From: Parcubacteria group bacterium ADurb.Bin305
Lineage (GTDB): Bacteria; Patescibacteriota; Minisyncoccia; UBA6257
Reading direction: 5' to 3'
Assembly: GCA_002069525.1 (NCBI GenBank)
Contig: MWBJ01000003.1
Location: forward strand, 1-39,874
Length of the DNA: 39,874 nucleotides
Position numbers and translations under genes: made by a program. The notes beneath the pieces are model-generated. The model had not been told where the DNA came from and made no database searches. It was given only the letters and a program-made list of their open reading frames with translations. This document shows positions 1 to 8,692 of the stretch, piece after piece; within the stretch, counting starts at the first letter, position 1; each line of letters opens with the position of its first letter.

Positions 1-56
1 TGAGTTATGGTAAATGCTTTCCAGATTTTTGAGAAGATGCTTATTTAGATCCTAAA

Positions 57-128
57 GCCGATGTAGTTCAGTGGCAGAACGCTTTCTTGGTAAGAAAGAG
101 GTCGTGGGTTCAATTCCCACCATCGGCT
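57..128 (+). tRNA. tRNA-Thr (anticodon GGU)
   Basis: A 72-nt cloverleaf. The acceptor arm is GCCGATG at 57-63 paired with CATCGGC at 121-127, with discriminator base T128. The D-arm is GTTC..GAAC, the anticodon stem is CTTTC/GAAAG with loop TTGGTAA (anticodon GGT in DNA), and the T-arm is GTGGG-TTCAATT-CCCAC. A 3' CCA is not encoded, so it must be added after transcription. The gene stands alone and is followed by a variable-looking stretch. Confidence 0.95.
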
Positions 129-375
129 CTGCAATAAATTTTTTTTGGTTTTTACCTACAAATTCGCGGGTCAGAAACTCTTTTTCTAAAATTTTCTATT
201 GTTTATCTACTAGCTGGAATTTTTATTTCCTATTTTTATTTTCTAATGGCGAAAAAGCGGAGTAAATTTTTAGATTCAAAGCTTAGTGGTTCGCGATCCG
301 CGGATTTTAAAAATGATAAGTTTTACTATATTATTTTTCGGAATTTGAAAAAATAATAAACTATGAGTTATTATT

Positions 376-1035
376 ATGAAACAGTGGAATAAAATATTTA
401 AAGTGTACGGAAAAGTTTTTGAAAAACCTCAGCAGGATATGCCGAGAATTGTAAAATTATTTAAGAAAAAGGGGGTTAAAAGAGCCCTTGATTTGGGTTG
501 TGGTTCGGGTAGGCATATTGTTTATCTGGCAAAAAACGGGTTTGAAGTTTACGGAATTGATATCGCTCCAGTCGGAATAAAAATAACACAAGATTGGTTG
601 AAAAAAGAGGGATTAACAGCAAAATTAAGGATTGGTTCTGTCTATAAAAAATTACCATATAAAAATAATTTTTTTGATGCTGTGGTTTCTATTCAAATGT
701 TTCACCATGAAAGAATTGAGAACATTCGCAAAGCCGTTAAAGAAATAGAGAGGATTTTGAAACCTAACGGTTTGATTTTTATGAGTGTTCGTAGAAGAAA
801 ATTGGGGAGAAATTGGAAGAAAGGTATAATTATTGAAAAATATGGGCTTAGGGAGTCTCGATATAAAGTGATTGGTCCTAGAACTTATACTCCAATTGAT
901 CATGACGAAAAGGGGTTGCCTCACTATCTTTTTAACAAGGCAATAATTAAAAAAGAATTCAAAAACTTCAACCCGCGTATTTGGGTTGACTCTGAGAAGA
1001 AGCATTATTGTTTTTTCGGTGAATTAAAAAAATAA
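376..1035 (+). CDS. Class I SAM-dependent methyltransferase
   Basis: A 219-aa Rossmann-fold methyltransferase. The SAM-binding motif I reads ALDLGCGSGRHIVYLA near residues 37-52, followed by the acidic ribose-binding segment EVYGIDIAP near 57-65, motif II-like FDAVVSIQMFHH near 97-108, and a motif III-like RILKPNGLIFMSV segment near 126-138. This is the UbiE/Trm9-like layout, but the substrate cannot be read from the sequence. The C-terminal ~80 residues (HDEKGLPHYLF, then DSEKKHYCFFGEL) probably form the substrate lid. No Shine-Dalgarno precedes the ATG. It lies between a tRNA gene and a decayed coding stretch and has no conserved operon partner, so it may be an acquired accessory gene. Confidence 0.85.
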   Translation: MKQWNKIFKVYGKVFEKPQQDMPRIVKLFKKKGVKRALDLGCGSGRHIVYLAKNGFEVYGIDIAPVGIKITQDWLKKEGLTAKLRIGSVYKKLPYKNNFFDAVVSIQMFHHERIENIRKAVKEIERILKPNGLIFMSVRRRKLGRNWKKGIIIEKYGLRESRYKVIGPRTYTPIDHDEKGLPHYLFNKAIIKKEFKNFNPRIWVDSEKKHYCFFGELKK

Positions 1036-1229
1036 TCAAGACATTAGCTTTATTAGATCTGGATGCAACTTTGTTAAAAAAGTGCCAAGGGGTACTATTT
1101 TTTTATTTTTTTTATTTTTTTATTTTTTCATTTTCTGAAGCGTTTAAAAAATTATGATATAAATCAAGATCTTGATGTCTTAAGCGCGATGGAGTGATAA
1201 GGCAGTAAAATAGTTAACTAGGTGTTTAA

Positions 1230-1601
1230 GAAAAGCGGTTTAAGCGTAGAAGAGATAAAGTAGAATATCTGGAGCAGGAATTAATTATTCATATCTTTTA
1301 TAAAGAGGAAAAGATGACTGTTTTAGGTGGCTCGTCAGAATTATGGTAATAATTAAAAAGAAGATGTTAATTAGTTGACTTATAGCTAATGTAGAGTCCA
1401 ATGTTAAACTTCAATCTATCAAAGTTGGGCTGAATGATTTTAAAATAAGGGATTTTGGAAGCGGCTCATTGTATTTTTTTAAAAAATCAGATATAATGCT
1501 AGATGAAAAAACTTGAACTGTGGCGAAGAAGGGTTAAGTATTTTTTATCAGAGGATTTTTTGACAGAAAACTTTTTTCAGTCAATAGAGTTGCTAGTTTA
1601 A
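1230..1601 (+). pseudogene. Remnant of a frameshifted gene, perhaps nucleotidyltransferase-like
   Basis: Three protein-like fragments follow each other on the plus strand. Fragment A (1230-1349) contains KVEYLEQELIIHIF and then MTVLGGSSELW. Fragment B (1379-1516) contains KLQSIKVGLNDFKIRDFGSG. Fragment C (1503-1601) starts with an ATG and contains WRRRVKYFLSEDF. A and C share one frame and B lies in another, as expected if one gene suffered two opposite frameshifts plus stops at 1347 and 1376. The GGSS motif after a hydrophobic helix loosely recalls the GGT motif of AbiEii-type nucleotidyltransferases, but this family guess is weak. Fragment C alone could also be a real 32-aa product. Confidence 0.4.
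1469..1497 (+). promoter_or_regulatory. Candidate sigma-70 promoter inside the remnant
   Basis: TTGTAT (1469-1474), a 17-nt spacer, then a perfect TATAAT (1492-1497). The expected start site would fall on or next to the ATG at 1503, which would give a leaderless message for the 32-aa fragment C. In AT-rich DNA such matches also arise by chance. Confidence 0.3.
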
Positions 1602-1802
1602 ATTTAGAAAAGGAATAATTTTTATAGTTTTTGGTTGAGTGTTTTCAACATCTATTAAAAATAAAAGAGCCGAGGTGTTCGTGTTCTCTTATTTCTTTTC
1701 AGCTTGGGTTAATTGTTTTTACCGAGTCAATTAAAGCTATTTTCTCTGTTTAAAATTAGGGTCATAAATTATACTTAAAATTTTAAATTCAAATTAATTT
1801 TT

Positions 1803-1961
1803 ATGAAAAAGGAGTATATAGTTAAACTGCAGTGCAATGAGTGCAAGCATATTAATTATTTCACTAGAAGAAACAAAAAAACTGTTGATAAAAAGTTGGA
1901 GTTTAAAAAACTTTGTCCAATTTGCAGAAAACATACCCTCCATAAGGAAGTAAAAAAATAA
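1803..1961 (+). CDS. rpmG: 50S ribosomal protein L33
   Basis: A 52-aa protein, [15 protein letters not shown] at its start, with two zinc-knuckle pairs: Cys11-x2-Cys14 and Cys38-x2-Cys41. The length, the aromatic YFTRRNKK segment and the [14 protein letters not shown] tail match bacterial L33 of the zinc-binding (C+) type, a small protein of the large subunit near the E site. The ATG follows TTAATTTTT with no Shine-Dalgarno. The stop codon lies 21 bases before the preferred start of alaS, so the two genes probably share a transcript. Confidence 0.9.
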   Translation: MKKEYIVKLQCNECKHINYFTRRNKKTVDKKLEFKKLCPICRKHTLHKEVKK

Positions 1962-1982
1962 TAGAAAGGAAACACTTTGTTT

Positions 1983-3770
1983 ATGAGTTCAGAAGACTTG
2001 CGTCAATTATTTTTGACTTTTTTTATCAATAAAGGGCATCGTTTAGTACCCTCTTCTTCGCTAATTCCTGCTGATGATCCATCGGTACTTTTTACTGTGG
2101 CTGGAATGCAGCAATTTAAGCCTTATTATACTCGAGCCAAAGATCCTTTTAGAGATATTCATCTTTCTTTGGGTGAGCCGTTGCAGGCTTCTAATGTGGT
2201 TACTTGCCAAAAATGTCTTAGAACAACAGATATAGAAGCTGTAGGTGACGAAAGTCATCTGACTTTTTTTGAAATGCTGGGCAATTTTTCGTTTGGTGGT
2301 TATTTTAAAGAAGAGGCGATTGCTTTGAGTTGGGAATTTATCACAAATTATTTAAAAATACCGACAGAAAGAATTACTGTGAGCATTTTTGGGGGAGATA
2401 AAGAATTACCTTACGATGAAGAATCTTATACTTATTGGAAACGACTAGGTGTTTCAGATGAGCAAATTATTAGCGGTAATAGAGAGACTAATTTTTGGGG
2501 GCCAGTAGGCGAAGAGGGGCCATGTGGGCCTAATACAGAGATTTATGTGGACCATTTAGAAGTTTGGAATTTAGTTTTTAATTCTTTTTATCGGCACTCA
2601 GATAAAACTTTGGAGCCTTTGCCATTAAAAGGGGTAGACACCGGGATGGGATTAGAGCGTCTGCTGTTAGTAACGCAATTTCCTAATCAAAGCAATAAAA
2701 CTGTTTTTGAGACAGATCTGTTCTCTGGATTAATGGCTATCCTTCAGGCAGATAGTCAAATTAATGAAGTGCGAAATTTAAGGATTATAGCTGATCATTT
2801 AAAAAGTTCAGCTTTTCTTATTAGCGAAGGAATTAAGCCATCTAATATAGAAAGAGGATATATTTTACGAAGATTAATAAGACGAATTTTGCGCTATAGT
2901 GAATTGGTTAATTTACAAGATAATTATTTAGAACCAGCGATTGATTGGATTATTCAAAAATACCATTCTATTTATCCTGAAATCGATAATAAAAGTTTAA
3001 TTTTAGAAGTATTATCAGACGAATTTAGTAAATTTAGGCAGGCCTTAAAAAAGGGATTAAAAGAGTGGCATAAAATAGCTGGTGAATTGAAACAAAAAAA
3101 TATTTTGGTAGTTAATGGCGCTATAGCTTTTGAGTTATATAGTAGTTTCGGTTTTCCTTTAGAATTTTTAAAAGAAATTGCCGAAGAAGAAGGTATGAGT
3201 ATTGATGAAGAAGGCTTCGCTGAGGCTTTAAAAAAACACCAAGAAATTTCTCGCAACAGTCAAGAAAAAAAATTTGGAGGGCATGGTTTAAAGGGGGAAA
3301 TTCAAAATACTGAAGAAAATATAAAAATTAAACGCCTGCACACAGCAACCCATTTATTACAAGCAGCTCTAAGGGAATTTTTTGGTTCAACAGTTGCTCA
3401 ACAAGGTTCGGATATTAATCCGGATAGGCTTAGGTTTGATTTTTCTTTTGATAGAAAATTAACTCCTGACGAATTAAAGAAGATAGAAGCATGGGTTAAT
3501 CAAAGAATTAATGATGGTTTGGTGGTTAGTTTTTACGAGACGTCACTCAACCAAGCTCTTCAAGATGGAGCTTTGGGGCTTTTTAGTCAACGTTATTCCG
3601 ATCAAGTAAGAGTTTATGAGATTAAAGATCCTAAAACTGGTCGAGTTTATTCTAAAGAAATTTGCGCTGGTCCTCATGTTTCTAATACTTCTGAAATAGG
3701 TAGTTTTAAAATCTTAAAAGAAGAAGCAGTGTCTAGAAATACTAGAAGAATTAGGGCTACTGTAGGGTAG
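1983..3770 (+). CDS. alaS: Alanyl-tRNA synthetase, compact form
   Basis: Charges tRNA-Ala with alanine. From this ATG the protein has 595 residues against about 875 in E. coli. The class II catalytic core is present (LTFFEMLGNFSFGGYF, GPCGPNTEIYVD, GVDTGMGLERL), then the helical tRNA-recognition region, then the editing domain with its zinc ligands His453, His457, Cys561 and His565 (HTATH and CAGPH). The beta-barrel that normally links the two halves is nearly absent, and the protein stops directly after the editing domain, so the dimerising helix and C-Ala domain are missing. An in-frame TTG at 1977 sits 6 bases after AAAGGA (1965-1970) and could be the start instead (597 aa); the ATG matches family N-termini better. 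Confidence 0.93.
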   Translation: MSSEDLRQLFLTFFINKGHRLVPSSSLIPADDPSVLFTVAGMQQFKPYYTRAKDPFRDIHLSLGEPLQASNVVTCQKCLRTTDIEAVGDESHLTFFEMLGNFSFGGYFKEEAIALSWEFITNYLKIPTERITVSIFGGDKELPYDEESYTYWKRLGVSDEQIISGNRETNFWGPVGEEGPCGPNTEIYVDHLEVWNLVFNSFYRHSDKTLEPLPLKGVDTGMGLERLLLVTQFPNQSNKTVFETDLFSGLMAILQADSQINEVRNLRIIADHLKSSAFLISEGIKPSNIERGYILRRLIRRILRYSELVNLQDNYLEPAIDWIIQKYHSIYPEIDNKSLILEVLSDEFSKFRQALKKGLKEWHKIAGELKQKNILVVNGAIAFELYSSFGFPLEFLKEIAEEEGMSIDEEGFAEALKKHQEISRNSQEKKFGGHGLKGEIQNTEENIKIKRLHTATHLLQAALREFFGSTVAQQGSDINPDRLRFDFSFDRKLTPDELKKIEAWVNQRINDGLVVSFYETSLNQALQDGALGLFSQRYSDQVRVYEIKDPKTGRVYSKEICAGPHVSNTSEIGSFKILKEEAVSRNTRRIRATVG

Positions 3771-3966
3771 CTGAGGGGGCAAATGTTTATCTTTCCAATA
3801 AATACTTTGGTAGATACATTTGAAAAAACTTTATTTTTTTGATAGACTGATATTAGGGATAAATTAATAATAGCTCATTAATTGCCTTTCGTTAATTAGA
3901 ATTTAAATAATAATTCATCTATATAAAATTATTTATTGTCTTATCAAATTTTAAAAATTTTTTTCT

Positions 3967-5511
3967 ATGGTTTCATTGAATTCTTTTAAGTCCCCAAAAA
4001 AGAAATTAGTAGCTGATATTTATTTTTCTGGCAATAAATTTTCTCAAGAAGAAAATATCCCAGAAGAAGCTGTCTCGGTTGTTCGTCAGGAACTCATGGA
4101 GCAAGAACTAGAAGTTCAAATTCATCAAGGTGTGCCCTCATTATCGTCGAAAGAAGTGGCAAATTTATCAATCTGGCAAAAGAAAGTTAGGCCTAGACAG
4201 GAAGCAAATCAACGTCAACAATTTGAAGCGAATAAAGTAGTTGAGGAATCGACTGTTGACTCCGAAAAAATATTGGGGCATCAAGACGAGATAGAAGTTA
4301 AGAGGGTTACTAAATTTCGAAAGCCGCCTTTTAAATTAGTCAAATTGAATAAACTAAGTGTGGGCGTTATTTTGGTGGTTATAGGTGTGGTTGCTTTTTA
4401 TTCTTTGAGTCATTTTGTATTTGCTAAAGCAGAAATTGTTATCACTACCACTAAAACCAATTTAGTTTTGGAAGATAAAGTTCTTATAGATACCAATATT
4501 AACACTCCAAATTTAAATACAGGGGTGCTTCCCGGCAGTTTTTTTGTCTTTAAAGAAAGCGCTGAAAAACAATTTCCTAGTACAGGTAAGGCTACCGAAG
4601 CGCAAAAGGCCAAAGGGGAAGTTATTTTAATAAATAATTACTCTACAGCTCCTCAAATGTTAGTGGCTACTACTCGCCTCGAAACCCCTGATGGTAAAAT
4701 TTTTAGATTGGATTCTCAAACTATAATTCCGGGAGCTGGTTTAGAAAATGGTAAATTAGTTCCCTCTAAAATTACGGTAAAAGTTACAGCTGACCAACCC
4801 GGTTCTGAGTATAATATTAATCCTTGCCAGTTACCCAACTGCAAATTTACCATAGTAGGTTTTAAGGGAACTCCTAAATATGAAGGTTTTTATGGTATTT
4901 CTGAAAAACCTATGAGTGGTGGTAGTTCAGAGGTGGTTAGAATGGTAACGGCTGAGGATATTTCTCAAGCTACCACAGAGATTTCTCAAATTTTGAGTGA
5001 TAAATTAAACAAAACAGCTGAAGAAAAATTTAAAAACTTAACTGGCGCACCTTTAATAGTAAAAGGCGCTAAAGCTACGCCAGTAATTAAAAACCTAGAC
5101 AGTGATGCTAAAGTAGGGGATTTTAGAGAATATTTTACAGTTAAAGCTAGCGGAGAAATGAGCGTGATAGCTTTCAATGAAGAGCAACTCATAGAGTATG
5201 TTCAACATAAATTAATAAATCAGAAAAAAGAAAATTTTGAGTTTTATCAAAAACCAGTAATAGAAATTATAAATTCTCAGCCAGATTTTGTTAAAAAAAC
5301 ACTTACCCTATCCTTTAAAGCTACTCAAGAAGTAAGATATAAAGTTTCTTCAGCTGAAATCTTGGCTAAAGCTCGCGGGGTCAATCAAAAAAAATTAGAG
5401 CAAATTTTTATTGATACACCGGGTATTTCTAAAGTACATATTAAATTAATTCCTTATTGGCTCAATACGATTCCAACCGATGTTTCTAAAATTAATGTCA
5501 TCATTGATTAA
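3967..5511 (+). CDS. Membrane-anchored extracellular protein, function unknown
   Basis: A 514-aa protein with a charged cytoplasmic N-terminal region of about 125 residues, one transmembrane helix at roughly 128-152 (SVGVILVVIGVVAFYSLSHF), and a long extracytoplasmic part rich in beta-strand-like sequence. It contains the phrases RLETPDGKIFRLDSQTIIPG and KVTADQPGSEYNI. These recall proteins of CPR bacteria that are automatically labelled baseplate J-like, but I would not infer a phage-type function from this. It stands alone between alaS and the infA operon with about 195 bases of AT-rich DNA upstream. Probable role: envelope protein. Confidence 0.6.
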   Translation: MVSLNSFKSPKKKLVADIYFSGNKFSQEENIPEEAVSVVRQELMEQELEVQIHQGVPSLSSKEVANLSIWQKKVRPRQEANQRQQFEANKVVEESTVDSEKILGHQDEIEVKRVTKFRKPPFKLVKLNKLSVGVILVVIGVVAFYSLSHFVFAKAEIVITTTKTNLVLEDKVLIDTNINTPNLNTGVLPGSFFVFKESAEKQFPSTGKATEAQKAKGEVILINNYSTAPQMLVATTRLETPDGKIFRLDSQTIIPGAGLENGKLVPSKITVKVTADQPGSEYNINPCQLPNCKFTIVGFKGTPKYEGFYGISEKPMSGGSSEVVRMVTAEDISQATTEISQILSDKLNKTAEEKFKNLTGAPLIVKGAKATPVIKNLDSDAKVGDFREYFTVKASGEMSVIAFNEEQLIEYVQHKLINQKKENFEFYQKPVIEIINSQPDFVKKTLTLSFKATQEVRYKVSSAEILAKARGVNQKKLEQIFIDTPGISKVHIKLIPYWLNTIPTDVSKINVIID

Positions 5512-5525
5512 TATTTGGGGAATTA

Positions 5526-5554
5526 TTGACTATTATTTTATTTTTTGATACAAT
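5526..5554 (+). promoter_or_regulatory. Promoter of the infA-rpsI operon
   Basis: TTGACT (5526-5531), a 17-nt spacer, and TACAAT (5549-5554), each one base from the sigma-70 consensus. The expected start site near 5561 leaves a leader of about 14 bases before the infA ATG. It is the best-placed promoter for the translation and RNA polymerase genes that follow. Confidence 0.75.
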
Positions 5555-5574
5555 AATTTTATTCAACTAACTTA

Positions 5575-5793
5575 ATGAAAGAAAATAAAAATACTAGAGA
5601 GGAAGGTCTGGTTACAGAAAGCTTAAAAAATGCTGTTTTTAGGGTGCGTCTAATTGAAAGCCAACGGGAAGTTTTGGCTTATCTTAGCGGTAAACTTAGG
5701 TTGCACCGAATTAAAATTTTGCCCGGCGATAAAGTTATAGTTGAAATTTCTCCTTACGATTCAGGTAAAGGAAGAATAGTCTATCGTTCTTAG
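5575..5793 (+). CDS. infA: Translation initiation factor IF-1
   Basis: A 72-aa single OB-fold (S1-like) protein of exactly the family's usual size. Family-typical segments are [39 protein letters not shown] and the closing [18 protein letters not shown]-1 sits in the 30S A site and helps IF-2 and IF-3 select the initiator tRNA. It is the first gene of the ribosomal/RNA polymerase cluster, as in many bacteria, and follows a strong promoter with a very short leader. Confidence 0.95.
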   Translation: MKENKNTREEGLVTESLKNAVFRVRLIESQREVLAYLSGKLRLHRIKILPGDKVIVEISPYDSGKGRIVYRS

Positions 5794-5887
5794 TAGTCAA
5801 TAGGGTAAATCCTGAGAGGGAAAATGACTCTTAATTAGTAGTTTTCAGAATAATCTTAACTATAAAATTATTAACTAAATTGTATCA

Positions 5888-6001
5888 ATGAAAGTGCGAG
5901 CTTCAGTTAAAAAACTTTGTAGGAATTGTAAGATTGTTAGGCGTAAAAAACGTCTTTATGTGGTTTGTTCAAATCCTAAACATAAGCAAAGACAAGGGTA
6001 A
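5888..6001 (+). CDS. rpmJ: 50S ribosomal protein L36
   Basis: A 37-aa protein, [15 protein letters not shown] at the start and [10 protein letters not shown] at the end. The zinc ligands are Cys11, Cys14, Cys27 and His32, so this is the C+ form. L36 binds 23S rRNA close to the peptidyl transferase region of the large subunit. Its place between infA and rpsM is the standard bacterial order. Confidence 0.95.
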   Translation: MKVRASVKKLCRNCKIVRRKKRLYVVCSNPKHKQRQG

Positions 6002-6095
6002 TTTTTATCCCTTTAATTATCTATTCAATTTGGCAGCTAGAAAAAATAATTAGAAAATTCAGATAAAAAATATATAAAATAATAATTATTATATT

Positions 6096-6491
6096 ATGGC
6101 GCGTTTCTTAAATATCGATTTGCCTGATCGAAAACCAATATGGGTGTCTCTAACTTATCTATATGGTGTAGGTCCTACTTTAGCTAAGCGTTTTTTAATT
6201 GAAGCAAAAATAGATCTAAATAAAAAAACTAAAGACGTAACACCTCAAGAATTTGCCACCCTAAAAGAGATAATAGAAAAACAGGTATTGGTAGAAAATG
6301 ATTTACGCCGCGAAATTCGAGGGAATGTAAAAAGATTGATTGATATTGGTTGTTATCGAGGTTGGCGTCATGCTAAACATTTGCCAGTTCGAGGGCAACG
6401 AACAAAATCTAATTCTAGGACTGCTAGAGGGGCCGGACGCAAAAGAAAGACAGTAACTTCAGGTCGGAAAAAAGCAGCTTCTCCTACCTAA
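6096..6491 (+). CDS. rpsM: 30S ribosomal protein S13
   Basis: A 131-aa protein with the family core YLYGVGPTLAKRFL and ENDLRREIRGNVKRLIDIGC, then the hallmark CYRGWRHAKHLPVRGQRTKS segment and a basic tail. S13 lies in the head of the small subunit and contacts P-site tRNA and the 50S bridges. Followed by rpsK, rpsD and rpoA in the usual alpha-operon order. The start has no Shine-Dalgarno but a run of A and T. Confidence 0.95.
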   Translation: MARFLNIDLPDRKPIWVSLTYLYGVGPTLAKRFLIEAKIDLNKKTKDVTPQEFATLKEIIEKQVLVENDLRREIRGNVKRLIDIGCYRGWRHAKHLPVRGQRTKSNSRTARGAGRKRKTVTSGRKKAASPT

Positions 6492-6554
6492 GCAGATGAT
6501 ATTTTGGGTGCTAAAGTTATCCGCTAAATTTTAACAATAATTACAGCATTTTAT

Positions 6555-6998
6555 ATGGGAAAAAAAAGAATAGTAACTAAATTAGCTGAAGATACTTCGC
6601 TTATCGGTGAAAAGATGAGCAGTTTATCGCAGAAAAGTGTTAGCTCTAAAGCTATTAGTAAAGGCAGAATTTATATTAGAGTTTCTTATAATAATACTCA
6701 AATGGTAATCACTGATGCGAATGGTAATGTTTTAGGTTGGGCTTCTGCAGGAGCCTTGGGTTTTAAAGGCCCTAAAAAAGCTACCCCTTATGCTGCTTCT
6801 AAGGTGGCTGAAGTAATTATGCAAAAGTTAGAAAAATTAGGAATGAAGAGTGCTGATGTTTATATCGAAGGCATAGGTAGTGGTCGCCAGACAGCGATTT
6901 ATTCGTTAGCTACTCATGGGTTAAATATTGATCTCATCAAAGATATTACCCCAGTTCCTCATAATGGTCCTAAACCCCCTAATCCTAGAAGAGTCTAA
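6555..6998 (+). CDS. rpsK: 30S ribosomal protein S11
   Basis: A 147-aa protein. After an N-terminal extension of about 33 residues rich in Ser and Lys comes the conserved S11 fold: GRIYIRVSYNNTQMVITDANG, WASAGALGFKGPKKATPYAA and IEGIGSGRQTAIYSL, ending DITPVPHNGPKPPNPRRV. S11 builds the platform of the 30S subunit near the mRNA exit. The second in-frame Met (position 21) would give a more standard length, so the true start could be internal. Confidence 0.95.
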   Translation: MGKKRIVTKLAEDTSLIGEKMSSLSQKSVSSKAISKGRIYIRVSYNNTQMVITDANGNVLGWASAGALGFKGPKKATPYAASKVAEVIMQKLEKLGMKSADVYIEGIGSGRQTAIYSLATHGLNIDLIKDITPVPHNGPKPPNPRRV

Positions 6999-7067
6999 AT
7001 AGATTATTCAAGAAAAAATGAATAAAAAATTTAATTTTTGTTAATAGAGTGAGTAATATTTATTAAT

Positions 7068-7682
7068 ATGATGAATAGTCAATGTAAAAGATGTCGACGA
7101 GTTGGCGAGAAACTATTTTTAAAAGGGGAAAAGTGCTATACCCCTAAATGTTCATTAATTCGTCATCCTCTTAAAAGTAAAAAAGGTTCTAAGCTGAGTG
7201 TTTATGGTCGGCAATTACAAGAAAAGCAAAAAATTAAATTATTTTATAACATTCGAGAGGCGCAGTTGAAGCGATATTATAATTTAGCTTTAAAAGGAAA
7301 AACTTCTACTCCGTTAAAATTAGCTCAGATTTTGGAAAGTAGATTTGATACTATTATAATGAGGTCGGGTCTTAGTTCATCTCAGAGTGCCGCTAGGCAG
7401 CTGGTAACTCATGGGCATTTTTTATTAAATGGTCGGCCTCACAATATTCCTTCCACAATTCTTAAACCGCAGGACGTTATTACTTTAAAAACCCGCAGCG
7501 CTAAATTAAAAATATTTGAAGATTTAGATAATCGTTTAAAAAATTATAAAATTCCTTCTTATATTAAGTTAGAAAGAGGCGATAATAAAGATTTAACCAT
7601 TACTTTATTAGATACGCCTAAATTAGAAGAATTAAGTTTACCATTTGATTTTACAGCTGTAGTAGAATTTTATAGCCGTTAG
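7068..7682 (+). CDS. rpsD: 30S ribosomal protein S4 (zinc form)
   Basis: A 204-aa primary 16S rRNA-binding protein. The N-terminus carries a four-cysteine zinc site (CKRC...CYTPKC) typical of the C+ form, followed by GSKLSVYGRQLQEKQKIKLFYN and the S4 RNA-binding domain around RFDTIIMRSGLSSSQSAARQLVTHGHFLLNG. S4 nucleates assembly of the 30S body and in many bacteria autoregulates the alpha operon; no such operator can be recognised here. The start is a double ATG (7068 and 7071), and either may be used. Confidence 0.95.
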   Translation: MMNSQCKRCRRVGEKLFLKGEKCYTPKCSLIRHPLKSKKGSKLSVYGRQLQEKQKIKLFYNIREAQLKRYYNLALKGKTSTPLKLAQILESRFDTIIMRSGLSSSQSAARQLVTHGHFLLNGRPHNIPSTILKPQDVITLKTRSAKLKIFEDLDNRLKNYKIPSYIKLERGDNKDLTITLLDTPKLEELSLPFDFTAVVEFYSR

Positions 7683-7756
7683 TCTAATAAAAAATTCGCT
7701 GTAATTTTACTTAAATTACATCAATTCAAAAATATTAATATATTTAAATTTAATGT

Positions 7757-8692
7757 ATGTTTCAGATCTCTTCTTCGTTTTCTATAATTGAACAAAATAA
7801 AAATAGCGGTAAATTTGAAGTCTCGGGTCTTTATCCCGGCTATGGCATTACTTTGGGTAATGCTTTGAGGAGGGTGTTGATATCTTCTATTGAGGGTGCG
7901 GCTGTTACTTCATTTAAAGTAGAAGGCGCCCCTCATGAGTTTACCTCCTTGGAGGGTATTAAGGAAACTATGATAGATATTATGTTAAATTTAAAACAGT
8001 TAGCCGTAAAATTATATACTGATGAACCTCAGACTATACAATTAAGTGTGACCGGGGAAAAAGAGGTGAAAGCTAAAGATTTTGCTTCTAATTCTCAAGT
8101 AGAAATTGCTAATCCTGATTTACATCTTGCTACTCTAACAGATAAAAAAGCCTCTTTGGAGTTAGAGGCTACTATAGAGAAAGGTTTAGGTTATGTTCCT
8201 GTAGAAATGAGAAAAAAAGAAAAATTACCTGTTGGAGTAATTCCTGTTGATGCTATTTTTTCTCCCATAGAACAAGTTAATGTAGAGGTGGAAGACATGA
8301 GGGTGGGAGATAGAACAGATTATAATAGATTAATTATTACCATTAATACCAATGGCACTATTACTCCTTTGGAGGCTTTAAGTCAAGCCATTTCTATTTT
8401 AGAAGGTCATTTTGAGCTGTTGAAGGAAAAAATCAATTTATTGCAGCCCGAGAAAGAAACCAAATTAAGTTTAGAAACTAAAATAGAAAAAGCACCCAAA
8501 GAAATTTTGATTGAAGATTTGCCTATAAGTACTAGAACTAAAAAAGCCTTAATTAATAATGGTATTAAAACTTTAGCCGGCCTACTTCGTTATCGCGAAG
8601 ATAATTTAACTAAATTAGAAGGTTTAGGCGATAAATCTATTAGTGAAATTAAAGAGGTGTTGCAAAATATACGATTTACCTTAAAACCCTAA
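7757..8692 (+). CDS. rpoA: DNA-directed RNA polymerase subunit alpha
   Basis: A 311-aa alpha subunit. The N-terminal dimerisation domain includes YPGYGITLGNALRRVLISS and PHEFTSLEGIKETMIDIMLN; VPVEMRKKEKLPVGVIPVDA lies in the insert domain. The C-terminal domain, which contacts UP elements and activators, is intact: DLPISTRTKKALINNGIKTL followed by a helix-hairpin-helix LEGLGDKSISEIKEVL. Length is slightly under the E. coli 329. Placed between rpsD and rplQ as usual. Confidence 0.96.
   Translation: MFQISSSFSIIEQNKNSGKFEVSGLYPGYGITLGNALRRVLISSIEGAAVTSFKVEGAPHEFTSLEGIKETMIDIMLNLKQLAVKLYTDEPQTIQLSVTGEKEVKAKDFASNSQVEIANPDLHLATLTDKKASLELEATIEKGLGYVPVEMRKKEKLPVGVIPVDAIFSPIEQVNVEVEDMRVGDRTDYNRLIITINTNGTITPLEALSQAISILEGHFELLKEKINLLQPEKETKLSLETKIEKAPKEILIEDLPISTRTKKALINNGIKTLAGLLRYREDNLTKLEGLGDKSISEIKEVLQNIRFTLKP

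Larger units (their letters stand above)
1036..1802. other. Gene-poor stretch with decayed coding sequence
   Basis: These 767 bases contain no intact long reading frame. The first ~150 bases include a T-rich run at about 1095-1135. From about 1230 to 1601 short fragments in two frames read like protein (see the pseudogene entry). From 1602 to 1802 I see only AT-rich sequence leading into rpmG. No RNA gene or repeat is recognisable. Confidence 0.5.

Noticed and set aside
71-265. 64-codon frame starting inside the tRNA gene
   Set aside because: It begins within the tRNA-Thr and its translation is low-complexity; no independent start signal.
57-1802. Integrated element with att sites at tRNA-Thr
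   Set aside because: No repeat of the tRNA 3' end, no integrase and no defined right border were seen.
3771-3840. Terminator after alaS (CAAATGT/ACATTTG)
   Set aside because: Only 7 bp of stem with a loop of about 29 bases and no adjacent T run.
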